From positions 10,047,501 to 10,111,500 of the forward strand of contig CM069602.1 in the NCBI GenBank assembly GCA_035771175.1: a stretch of DNA of 64,000 nucleotides. The letters are read 5' to 3'. A program made the position numbers and the translations under genes. Below are positions 38,146-47,562 of the stretch, piece after piece; within the stretch, counting starts at the first letter, position 1; each line of letters starts with the position of its first letter. The DNA comes from Paratinospora sagittata (lineage: Eukaryota; Streptophyta; Magnoliopsida; Ranunculales; Menispermaceae). The notes under the pieces are model-generated. The model was not told where the DNA came from. It searched no databases and was given only the letters and a program-made list of their open reading frames with translations.

Positions 38146-39306
38146 GGGGAGGCCCTGTACTATTCACTCATGAATAGTGGCAGACAAATGATCTCGTGTA
38201 CAAGAGACGTCCTTGTGTGGCGGTGGCTGTACCGGGATGAGACAATATTATGGATCCATAATGGCTGGCGTTCACCCCGAGGGGGTGCACCCAAACCTGG
38301 GTAGGGGGCACGCTGTGCAACCCAGGGCGTGACACCAACCATCCAACAATTGCTTCAATTTATCAAGAGCCCAAGTGTAATTGTCTTCACTTTTAGACTC
38401 TAAATATGCAAGCGCCACTGTGAATGTCATGTCCGTTAATGTCACACCAACAATTTGTAACAATGGAAATCTGTATTTGTTAGTCTTGTACGTACAATCC
38501 ATTAATAAAACATGCGAAAAGCATCTTAGAGGATCCACGGCAACGGGGTGAGCCCAAAACAAGTTTTTCACAACATCAGTCCCCTCATCACATCTGTGCC
38601 ACTTGACATATTCTTCTTCTTTTAGCTTGTGCAACAACTATTGCATCTAGGATCTACCTTCATACTCCTTTATCCTATGTTTTTGTTTCGCATTGTAGAT
38701 TGTCTTCAAGCTAGATGCATTAGTCTTATTTCTATCTTTCAATGCCATTACGATGTCTTTTGGCTTGGCATTGGTCTTGGTCATCTGAACCATAATATCC
38801 ATTTCTTCCTTCGTTAACCTCCCAGCATATGAATGGCCTTCCATGTACTTTGCTGAAGGATGATTGTGAGTGCCATATGCTACCTACATTGTCCATTCAT
38901 TATCTCGAGAAACTAACATCCACACTTCTTTGTCCCAGTGCCGCTCCTATTCTTCTTCTTGTTATCAGAAATTTTGGGGGCAACAAATTTATAGTGATCG
39001 AACCTTTCACAGGCAAAGGTAATTTTAGGTCGCCTACCTTTCCCCTGCATCAGAATTCTTACTTATAATTACCAAACCATTCCTCCGCCCAACTTCTTGT
39101 ACCATGAAATCAACTCTTCCTTCGTCGTGAATGGAACGCCATGAGTAAATTGTTCAGTATAGTCTACAACAATGTCCAGTGGCACAACAATCTCCACTGG
39201 CTCACTTGGCTCTTTGTCCTGAAAGTAACAGATAATTTACATTAGACAACATGAAGAAAAAAAAAAACTTGAATTGTTTTGAAGTCATGACCGGACCTAT
39301 AGGTAT

Positions 39307-39490
39307 GGTTCGGTCAGGATGACCGAACAATTCATACTATAAGGGGGTTTTCGTGTAGTTTGGTCGTTTCTACTGAACTGATACGTTAGGTTCGGTAACT
39401 ACGATCGAACTGCATGAAAACCAACGTCGCCTTGTGGTTCGGTCCTGAGTGACCGAATAGTACGTATCGGTTTGGTAAAGATAATCGAAC
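39307..39490. repeat. Palindrome cluster B: GGTTCGGT-spacer-ACCGAAC units
   Basis: Five units at 39307-39328, 39358-39378, 39389-39410, 39436-39457 and 39469-39490 share the arm sequence of cluster A. All lie in the first intron (39219-39545) of the transposase gene. Start-to-start spacing alternates between about 31-33 and 47-51 bp. Confidence 0.8.
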
Positions 39491-39961
39491 TACACAAATG
39501 GGAACAGGAAACTTCGGAAACCCAAAAAAAAAACTTCAAAATTACCTTCGAATGATGTGCGTCGTCTTTCGAACATGAATCCCTCGCCATAATGCAATGA
39601 AAACGGGACGAAAAGCACTAATTTTATAGTAACCTACAAGATTCAACGTTTGAAATCGCGTTGGGTAAAAATACCAAAAAAATACTTGTAAACACACGAA
39701 AAATGCAACTAATATTTTAAATATGATTCACATACCTTCAAATGGCCATTTGGAATGAAAAAAAAAACCCTCAAAGAAGTAAAGAAAAATGGTGGAACTA
39801 GAATTGGAAACAAGGTGACGGTTTGAATGGTGATGGGGTAGGATTAGCAGTTTTGTGGAATGAGTTTGAAAAATAAATTAAAATTAAGGGCATTTTAGTA
39901 CAATCACATGTGGGTATTATTGAAAATCACTTTTACTGATTTTTTGTAGTAGGAAGAGTGT

Positions 39962-39986
39962 TTTTTTGTAGTTCAATTAGCTGCCC
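39962..39986 (-). repeat. Right terminal inverted repeat of the MULE
   Basis: On the minus strand it reads GGGCAGCTAATTGAACTAC followed by an A run, the partner of 29234-29258. Confidence 0.8.
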
Positions 39987-39988
39987 TT

Positions 39989-40381
39989 TTAGATAAAAGG
40001 GGTTGAAAGTTATTAAAAATAATAAAAAAAATAAAAGGGGTTGCAAGTTATCAAAAAATAATAATAAGAAGGGGCTGAAAGTTATCACAAAAATAAAATA
40101 AATAAGTTATCAAAAAAAATGGGGAGGCTAAAAAAAGACAAAAATGAATACTTTTTAAAATAAATCTTATATTTACTAACATTACAAAATAAATCTATTA
40201 GCGCCTTATTGCCAAATTACTCATAAATGTACTTTTTAGGATTTGATTTATTTGTCAAATATTATAACATTTAAATTTAATTAAAAGTACTTTTTTGGTG
40301 AATCCGGGGTAGTTTAGGAATAGGTGTTAAACATAGCATACAGTGACTTATGATGTTTTCATATTATAAAAAGTATATATA
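39989..40381. other. AT-rich flank right of the MULE
   Basis: Three or four loose repeats of the type AAAAGGGGTTGAAAGTTATC lie at about 39997-40125. No gene. Confidence 0.5.
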
Positions 40382-40912
40382 TGTTGGTGGGTTCAACTGC
40401 AAAGATTTGTCTCACGTCGATTATGTGTTCTTCCAAGCTAAGACATATAAGAAGCCTTACCCCCCTTACACTAGAAATAGGTCTTCTCCTAAAAAGAAAA
40501 ACAAAACCCCCAAAAACTTATTTTTATGGCATGCACTGCGTGGGTGCCCATAGGCCCGATGGTCCAACTTAAAAGTCAATCAAACTTGGGGGCCTGTAAG
40601 AGGGACAATATCTTACGATGTGTAGAGAGGGCCAAAATGAGCTTCAACATTTGGCGTCATTTGTGAGAATTGACGCATATGTGTGAGGTGTTGAGCCTAG
40701 GGGCCTATTGTTGGTGGATTCAACTTCAGAGATTAGGCCCACATTGACTATGTGCTCTTTCAACCTAAAACATATAAGAAGTCTCGCCCCCTTACACTAG
40801 CAAGAGGCATTTTCCTAAGGAAAAAAACAAAACCTCCCAGGACTTATTTTTATGGCACACATTGGTGCCCGCAAGACCGAGGGCCCAACTTAAGGGCCTG
40901 TAAGAGGGAGAA
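40382..40912 (+). mobile_element. TRIM-like miniature LTR element, 3' LTR truncated
   Basis: A 268-bp repeat (40382-40649) starts TGTTGGTGG and ends TTCAACA. It is followed by a primer-site-like TTTGGCGTCATTTGTGAG, only about 60 bp of interior with a purine-rich GCCTAGGGGCC, and a second, partial copy from 40709. That layout fits a terminal-repeat retrotransposon in miniature. The second copy loses similarity near 40912, and no target duplication is visible. Confidence 0.55.
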
Positions 40913-41579
40913 CATCAATGTGGAATAAAAAACTAAAGGACTTTCAAAAGAAAATCGATGTGGACCTTGCTTCCTTCAACTCGGACTATCGAAGCTTTCG
41001 ACGTGCTATCTGTAGAGGAGAGCATCAGAAAAGGAGAAAAGGATATTGTCAGGAGTATCAATGTGGTACCGACTTAGGACCCTCTAATGCCTAAGTCTGT
41101 GTCGGGCTATTAACGAAGCTTGACATAACATTGATGTCAGAGCTAAAAGTTGCGTACCTTTTTCTTGGTGAAGTGTAGGCGTATTTATAGTGAAGGGTTT
41201 AGTCCCTACAAGGTGCGGTCAGCTAGCACTATGTTCCCTAGGTGGGGAGCAATCCCCAAGCTGGCGTGGCGTGTACCTATGAGTGCACCTCCTAACAACT
41301 TTTGACAACGGTGGCCAGATAAACTTCTATCGCTCATTTCGATAGGCCGAGATGACGGATAACCTTTTCTTTGAATCTCGTTCCGTCTAGTGCTTAATGT
41401 GGGCCTTTGCTTGGGCCCTACCTTTTTTGGCCTGGTTCAACAACAACAAAACACAAATAAAAAATAAATAAAAACAAAACAAAATACAATATAAAGGGAT
41501 TTCCGTTCAATGCACGTCGAAAAGTTTATAATTGAGAAGAAAAGTTGACAGTGAAACCTTTATTTTACTCAAACGCCTT
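40913..41579 (-). other. Probable fragment of a Tat-type LTR, reverse orientation
   Basis: Minus-strand text near 41065-41100 (ACTTAGGCATTAGAGGGTCC) matches the Tat LTR block at 45228-45247 and 57160-57180. The rest, to about 41440, has LTR-like composition but no borders I could fix. Confidence 0.45.
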
Positions 41580-42480
41580 TTAAAAGTTTATCTTATTTTT
41601 ATTTTTAAAATTTTAATTTTATTATTAATAGGGGTAAATTAATAACTTTGTATTTAACTACGTTTTTGGTCATGCCCACGTTTCAAGAGCCGCTTATCGC
41701 ACTACAGTGTTTCTCTCACCATTTTATTGTTATTACTAATATAACCTCTCATAAGATTACTTCATTAGATATATATTTTTTCAAAATTACACGTATATCC
41801 TCTCCTACCTACAACTAGACTTTATTGTTTTATTTTTAAAACTTTAAAAGCCTAAATTTTACTAAAATAAAATATAATAAACATTTTTAAGTATAAGAAT
41901 AAGAAATCAAACCAATAAATCTTTTATCTATTATTTTAGTTTTTACTTTTTTTAAATAAAAGAAAATAACCACTTAAAACTAAAAGAATAAAAAAACTTG
42001 AATTTGGTGAGTTTTTAACATTGTATTTTATTTTGTCACCCACTATTTTAACCTTTTTAAAATAGAATAGAATAAATATTTTTAAATTAAAAATTAAAAA
42101 TCTCAAGTTAACAAATCATTTTTATCTAGTATTTTATTTTTAATTCTTTATCTTATTTGTTAATAAAGGAGAATAAATATTTTCAAATTATATGAACAAA
42201 AATGATATTTGACAATTATTCAACCCTATAATTTAGTTTATAACCCTCTATATTTAAATTCTATCGAAATAAAATAAAATAAAATAAATTTAATTAAAAG
42301 AATAAGAAAAATAAAATCAAAAGCATTTTTATCTAGTATTTTACTTTTTACTCTAGATTTTTATTTTTTAAGTAAAAGAAAATAAAAGTTTTAAAACTAA
42401 AAAAATTTAAAAAACTTGAATCTCAAAAAAATTTAACCTTAGATTTTATTTTGTTCCTCTATTTAATTTTATTAAAATAA
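41580..42480 (-). repeat. AT-rich dispersed repeat, copy 2 (inverted relative to 17640-18845)
   Basis: Contains the reverse complement of the TTTTTATTCTTTTAGTTTTAA unit core several times (about 41985, 42105, 42300, 42410). It begins near 41685 with AAGAGCCGCTTATCGC, the counterpart of GCGGCTCT at 18828-18835. Confidence 0.5.
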
Positions 42481-43282
42481 AATACATGATAAAGATGTGA
42501 CATGGCCGGATATAAAGAATGATATATGAATACGATTATAATATTTACACCTTTGTGATCATCTTAAGCGAGGTCGTGAGTTTAAAATCTCCTTTATTTT
42601 GTGGTCCAATTCGGATCGAATCTAGATGGATTAGTTTTACCGCAAAGTAAAGGAGGATACCGCTCCGCTCAGCGGTAAAACCTAAAAAAATTAAAGAGTA
42701 GGATTAGAATAGAGTATACAATGGGTAATAGTGGAAGATGAAAAAAAAAATGCAAATATAAATCAAATACAAATCTGTTGGTTTTATAAATCAAATATAT
42801 ATTTTTCATCTATTATAAAAATTTGTTTATTTTAATTAATTTATGATAATAATCACGTGCAACGTATGTATCATGACACTAGGATTGAATTTAGAATTTA
42901 TTAACCACACACACAACTTTTTTGTTGTTGGAAAAAAATGCTTGACATTGTATTAATTGGTTTAATTGCTTACATTTTTTTTTTTTTGTATTAATATCAC
43001 TTTCCTTTTTCATTAGAGAATTGTGGCAATCGCATTCTTTTCTTTTCTTTTTTCAAAAGCATAATCACTCTTTGCTAGCTTAAAGATAAAGGGGATCGAC
43101 ATGTTTTAATGCTATACATTTGTTAATATGTAGCTTTTTTCCCAATCACCTAAAATATGAGATTTGAGCCATACCATGTGTTAAATTTTAGAGCCAATGA
43201 ATTAACCCCTTTGAATTATAAATTAAATTTACATCACATGTTGATTCTAACGTTCAAGATATCAACATTTTTGCATGTAGTT
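42481..43282. other. Intergenic DNA; its right part is duplicated at 46977
   Basis: No gene. From 43109 onward the sequence reappears inside the Tat element. A weak B-box-like GAGTTTAAAATCTCC near 42588 was noted but not called. Confidence 0.5.
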
Positions 43283-43618
43283 TAGGGGTGTCATCGGTTT
43301 GATTTGAATCAGTTTAGTGATCAAACTGAAATTGAACACTGAACCAAATGAAGTCAGTTTGGTTCGATTTGGTTGATCGGTTTAAAGATTTATTTTAAAT
43401 ATAAATTAAGTAATAAAAATATATAAATTTACCATTAAGAACTATCTTTGTACTTATGTAACAAGTAAATATTACAATATATTTGATATCAATTATGATT
43501 TTATCTTTGATCGATTCAATTTGGGTTAGTACGATTTTTAAATTTTTAACCCACAATCTAAATCGAACATGTAAAAAACTGAACTGAACCAAATTTGGCC
43601 AAATCATTAATACCCTTA
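43283..43618. mobile_element. hAT-type MITE, TSD ATGTAGTT
   Basis: Ends TAGGGGTGTCAT and (reverse complement of the right end) TAAGGGTATTAAT, flanked by ATGTAGTT at 43275-43282 and 43619-43626. The eight-base duplication and TAGGGGTG-type ends are typical of plant hAT MITEs. Confidence 0.85.
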
Positions 43619-44548
43619 ATGTAGTTCTTACATTTAAAAATAAAACATTCTTGTGAAATAAAAAAAAAAAAAACTTTCCCAATTTGTGAATGTTGTTTCA
43701 TTTCTTTGTTTTTTTGGAAAGGTAGTAATTAATATTTTTTTTTTGAAATGATATTTTTATTTATTGAAGCTTTAAAACAAATTTAATAGGAAAAAGGCCA
43801 AAACAGGTGGTGACGCCTGCAATGAATCCCTCACATTCACTTTGCCCACTTAATAATATAAAGTGGAAATGATACAATTATATCTACTTTAGAGCCTTTG
43901 GCTCCATTTAGAAAGAAACAAATTCAATAGTCAAATAATTCACTTTGGTGGTCATGCGTGTTACCCACTTTATATATTTATCAAATCATCAAGTTGCTCT
44001 TTGGTAGGACCTCTTTAACCACTTATTTATATTTATTCATTTCTGATTAGTAAACAAACACTCGTCCCACGATTATCTTGTAGAATACATATATTAAATT
44101 ACTGAAGCAGCTTACTGTAGAAAATGGATATAATGAGACTTTTTCTCCATTCTCATTCAAGAAAAAAATAGATTGTTAGCATTTTTTAAACATCAAAGTA
44201 AATTTGTTGGAGGAAAAATATAGAATCAAAATTTCATATTAGGTTTAAATTTTAATATGGCTTCTCATGTTTTTAGACCAATTCAAATATAATTATTTTA
44301 ATCCCTCAAAAAAAAAATTATTTTAAGAAGAAGAAGCTAAAATTTAAAGGGAAGAATTAAGGAGCACCCAGCGTGACTTTCAGGGCCACGGCACGGACGC
44401 AATCGCATATTCCCATTTTCGGGTCGCTACAATTAATATGAAGCGATTCGCACATGCAAATGTCCCGCATCAATACACAAAAAGCCATGATTTCATTTAA
44501 CAAATTAAAATAAGACAAGGGAAATACTATTCCAACTATAATAAAATG
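43619..44548. other. Spacer left of the Tat element
   Basis: No gene seen. It ends with AAATG (44544-44548), the left target duplication of the next element. Confidence 0.6.
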
Positions 44549-45411
44549 TATTGAATCATATACTACACGTTAGTCATATTGGTCTGGTTCAGTAAGACGT
44601 AACGCGTATCAAATCTATGTACCGACCTGTTTTAAACAGAAAATACAGATTTGCCCAATCGGGCACACAGCCTGAGCCCATGGTCGGTCTTATCGACCAG
44701 GTGAATATCATAGTCACAATGGATGACAGGTCAACAATAATAGGTGTACAAATCCAGGTTGGCATATCATTCCAATTATTACCGACCACTATCTACCGAC
44801 CTTATTACAGACCACATCTTCAGTATCAAGCCGATAGGATGATAGACTACAAATCGGTATACCGACTTGTATGGATCTCTGACTTCGGAATAGATGACAA
44901 TGGAATGCCCAATTAGACAGAGATAGGGCATGATCCACTACGACAAGTTTGAGATTTACTCATATCCGACTCTAATAAGGCCAGATACTCTACCAGTTCG
45001 AATAGAAGGTTGATAAGTCATCCTAATCCTATAAGGATCGGACCGGATCTTACTAGGAATCAAATATGCTCTCCTAGCACAATTTGGATCCATGACGCTA
45101 CAACGACACTACTACAAGGCCAAAAACCTCAAACCCTCTCTATAAAAAGATCACAACCCCTAAGGGGGAGGTAAGCAACTTTAAGCCATTATCGACTGAG
45201 TTCAGTATTATGCAGTTCTGAACTAACTTAGGCATCGGAGGGTCTTTGGCAGACATCACACCGGTGTTCCTCACGATAGCCTGGGTACTCTTGTTTTCCC
45301 TCTTTCAGATAACCAACCTCCAGCGATTTTACTATCATTCCGACGAGTTCTAGATCAACATTCTCTCTCCACCTCCTCGTCTACTGGTGTTAGTTAAATC
45401 TTGCACCAACA
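44549..45411 (+). repeat. 5' LTR of the Tat element
   Basis: An 863-bp repeat. Its first base pair has decayed from TG to TA (TATTGAATCATATAC against TGTTGGACCATATAC in the 3' copy). It ends GCACCAACA. A TATA-like CTCTATAAAAAGATC lies near 45138. Confidence 0.88.
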
Positions 45412-46907
45412 TTTGGCGCCGTCTGTGGGGATCGACATTGCAAGTCAGAAACAACTTTGTCGTCATGAGCTAGGATGCATAAATACCAGTTAAAGTGGAG
45501 CCCATCGCCACATCGGTGGCACCTAAAAAACAAAGGGGAAGACTATCGAAAAAGTAGTCAAAGAATTCTGTTCAGAAATCGAGATTGACTGCTATAGAAA
45601 AGAACCTGGAAAAAATGACTCAAAACATCCTGGAGCAGCAACAAATGTTGAGAGAAGTACTCCCCATACAACCACTTCATAGTTACCTACCATGTCCTAG
45701 CTTTCGATCTCAGAGGAGGGGGAAGTAGGTGCCAAAGTGTGACCTCGAAGACGAGGTCAGTACCGGTAAAACCCCCTCCTGATCGAAAGTCTATATCCGC
45801 TAAAGACTTGCGTCACTCGCTGAACGCCAAGAAAATTCACAGCTCAGTTTTCTCCCGGATCAGGTCGGCTCTTTAGAGATCGATGAAACCAACCTCATAC
45901 AGGTCGGTATCTGAAAAAGGAGTTGTGGCAAGAAAGCTTGGTCTTGAGAGATCGACACCGAGGAAGCCGTACGAACCAGAGCACTCTGAAACTACTAGAT
46001 CCACACCTTGGCACTACCACGAGTACAAGGAAGTCCCTTCTCCTCTTATTGAAGATATACTCCAGACACCGCTTCCAAAGAACATCGAGACCGTAGATGT
46101 CAGGACATACAAAGGGAACGTAGACCCCATAAAGCACATTGAGAACTACAAGTCCTAGATGAAATTCAAGGGTTATGATGACGCCACTACGTGCAAGGGC
46201 TTCCAGATCACCCTTGGCGAACCTGCTCGGAAGTGGTACTAGAAACTCAAAACCAGTTCTATATGTTCTTTTGGGCACTTAGCTCACAAGTTCATGAACC
46301 ACTTTGTTGGAAAGAAGGAAACGAAAAAGCCTGTGAACAGCTTGCTAGGCATCAAGCAAAAGAAAGGTGAGACTCTGAAAGAGTACTTCGGTCGCTTTGA
46401 CGATGTACGAGTCGACGTAGATGACTGCGACTATAAGACGATGATCACCGCCTTCATCGCAGGATTAAGGCTCGGGAAGTTCTAATACTCCCTTGAAAAA
46501 GAAAGGCCCAAACCTAAGAAGAGATCCTAGACCGAGCAGAAAAATACATTAATGTCGCCGAGCAAACTAATGCAAAACAAGTGGTAGATAAGTCTCCTAA
46601 AAGCTCGAAGAAAGAGGACAAGAGAAAAAGAGAATACGACTCAAAGGAGGACAACAAAGGCGGAAAAAGATCAAACACTAGCGACCGAGATCAGAGGAGT
46701 AACAAAGTACCGAAAACGTGCACTCTAACTACACGCCTCTTACTGCTTTACAAGAGCAAGTCCTCCTTGAGATCCAGAATAGAGAGTACATCCGATGGCC
46801 CCGAAAGTTGAAAAATACCTGCAAAACAACGGGATAAGAAGAAGTATTGTTGGTACCATTAAGACCACGATCACAATACCGACCAGTGCTATGATCTTAA
46901 GCAGGAG
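45412..46907 (+). pseudogene. Tat leader and gag, copy A
   Basis: The gag frame is visible at 45883-46485 in pieces (VDVRTYKGNVDPIKHIENY, FQITLGEPARKWY, FIAGLRLGKF), matching the Retrotrans_gag layout, with stops at 46156-46158 and near 46240. It stops abruptly after GCAGGAG (46907), the breakpoint of the segmental duplication. Confidence 0.85.
45414..45431 (+). other. Primer binding site of the Tat element
   Basis: TGGCGCCGTCTGTGGGGA begins two bases after the LTR. A second, slightly changed copy (TGGCGCCGTCAGTGGG) at 47576 belongs to the duplicated segment. Confidence 0.8.
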
Positions 46908-46976
46908 TTTGTTATGTTTCTAGTTGGCTGATAAGTTGGCCAATCACCTTTTTTTAATGATAGGTAGATATAATAA

Positions 46977-47562
46977 TAATGCTATACATTTGTTAATATG
47001 TAGCTTTTTTCCCAATCACCTAAAATATGAGATTTGAGCCATAACATGTGTTAAATTTTAGAGCCAATGAATTAACCCCTTTGAATTATAAATTAAATTT
47101 ACATCACATGTTGATTCTAACGTTCAAGATATCAACATTTTTGCATGTGTATGTAGTTTAGGGGTATCATCAGTTTGATTTGAATTAGTTTAGTGATCAA
47201 ACTGAAATTGAACACTGAATCAAATGAAGTCCGTTTGGTTTGATATGGTTGATCTGTTTAAAGATTTAACCTATGATAATATTTATTTTAAATATAAAAT
47301 TAATAATAAAAATATATAATTTTACCATGAAGAACTATATTTATAATTATGAAACAAGTAAATATTACAATATATTTAATATCAATTATGATTTTATTTT
47401 TTATTGATCCAGCTTGGGTTAGTACGATTTTCAAATTTTCAACCCACAACCTAAATTGAATATGTAAAAAATTGAACTGGACCAAATTTAGCCAAATCAT
47501 TAACATCCTTAATGTAGTTCTTACATTTAAAAATAAAACATTCTTGTGAAATAAAAAAAAAC
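46977..47562 (+). repeat. Second copy of the element's own left flank (43109 to ~43672)
   Basis: The sequence from TGCTATACATTTGTTAATATG to the final A run matches 43109-43672 with scattered changes, and includes the same MITE with the same ATGTAGTT flanks. It ends abutting CCAACATTTGGCGCC, i.e. the last LTR bases plus primer site. Confidence 0.88.
47159..47511. mobile_element. Duplicated copy of the hAT MITE
   Basis: Same ends and same ATGTAGTT flanks as 43283-43618. It arrived by segmental duplication, not by a new insertion. Confidence 0.82.

Larger units (their letters stand above)
37653..38334. mobile_element. 682-bp palindromic insertion with pol III-like boxes, TSD CCAAC
   Basis: Ends TGTCACACCCTGGGTTGCAC and its inverted partner, flanked by CCAAC at 37648-37652 and 38335-38339. 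It is built of two modules. The first (37653 to ~37935) ends in the hairpin AGGCCTTATGTATACATAAG. The second (~37936-38334) is a full foldback whose left arm (CACGCCCTGGGTTGCACAG onward) pairs with the right arm around ACTATTCACTCATGAATAGT. Each module carries a tRNA-like segment. It interrupts the transposase MULE domain cleanly. Confidence 0.88.
35959..39590 (-). pseudogene. MULE transposase with FAR1/WRKY-type finger, MULE and SWIM domains and an OTU protease domain
   Basis: First exon 39546-39590 (MARDSCSKDDAHHSK, donor GTAATT); second exon from 39218 (acceptor TTTCAG). From there: an N-terminal region (TTKEELISWY) and a Cys/His finger region (RRPKITFACERF at about 39030, then KKCGC and a displaced THNHP-type end near 38860). 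The MULE catalytic domain runs 38840-37215 (LLMDCTYKTNKYRFPLLQIV, WALDKLKQLL, then KVIVTDRELTFL after the insertion 37653-38334). The SWIM finger is at 37030-36960 (CGCSLQRIHGLPCAHEL). An OTU domain follows, 36540-36128, with VDVKPDGHCGHRAIAVALG holding the catalytic Asp/Cys and NHFVQ the His. A last exon 35959-36039 (acceptor TTGTAG) reads VPACPIPPISPDWHTFC. Stops (for example after LGSEGWR) and frameshifts make it inactive. Domain order is seen directly; whether all parts were one protein is inferred from frame and spacing. Confidence 0.85.
29233..39988. mobile_element. Mutator-like element (MULE) with PMD gene and OTU-containing transposase gene
   Basis: The borders are inverted repeats: left GGGCAATTAATTAAACTAC from 29234, right (reverse complement) GGGCAGCTAATTGAACTAC from 39986. 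They match at 22 of the first 25 bases and stay recognisably related further in (for example an AAATTACCCTT-like block). Imperfect 9-bp flanks, TTAGAGAAG and TTAGATAAA, are the candidate Mutator-type target duplication (7 of 9). Inside, a PMD gene starts at 29858 on the plus strand, and a transposase gene starts at 39590 on the minus strand about 400 bp from the right end. They converge. Three later insertions (31356, 32117, 37653) interrupt the element. About 7 kb remains once these are discounted. Confidence 0.82.

Noticed and set aside
39267..40130. Possible CRISPR-like or satellite array near the MULE right end
   Set aside because: The spacing is irregular, units are palindromes with different spacers, and plants have no CRISPR; the AAAAGGGGTTGAAAG repeats are a separate loose AT-rich repeat.
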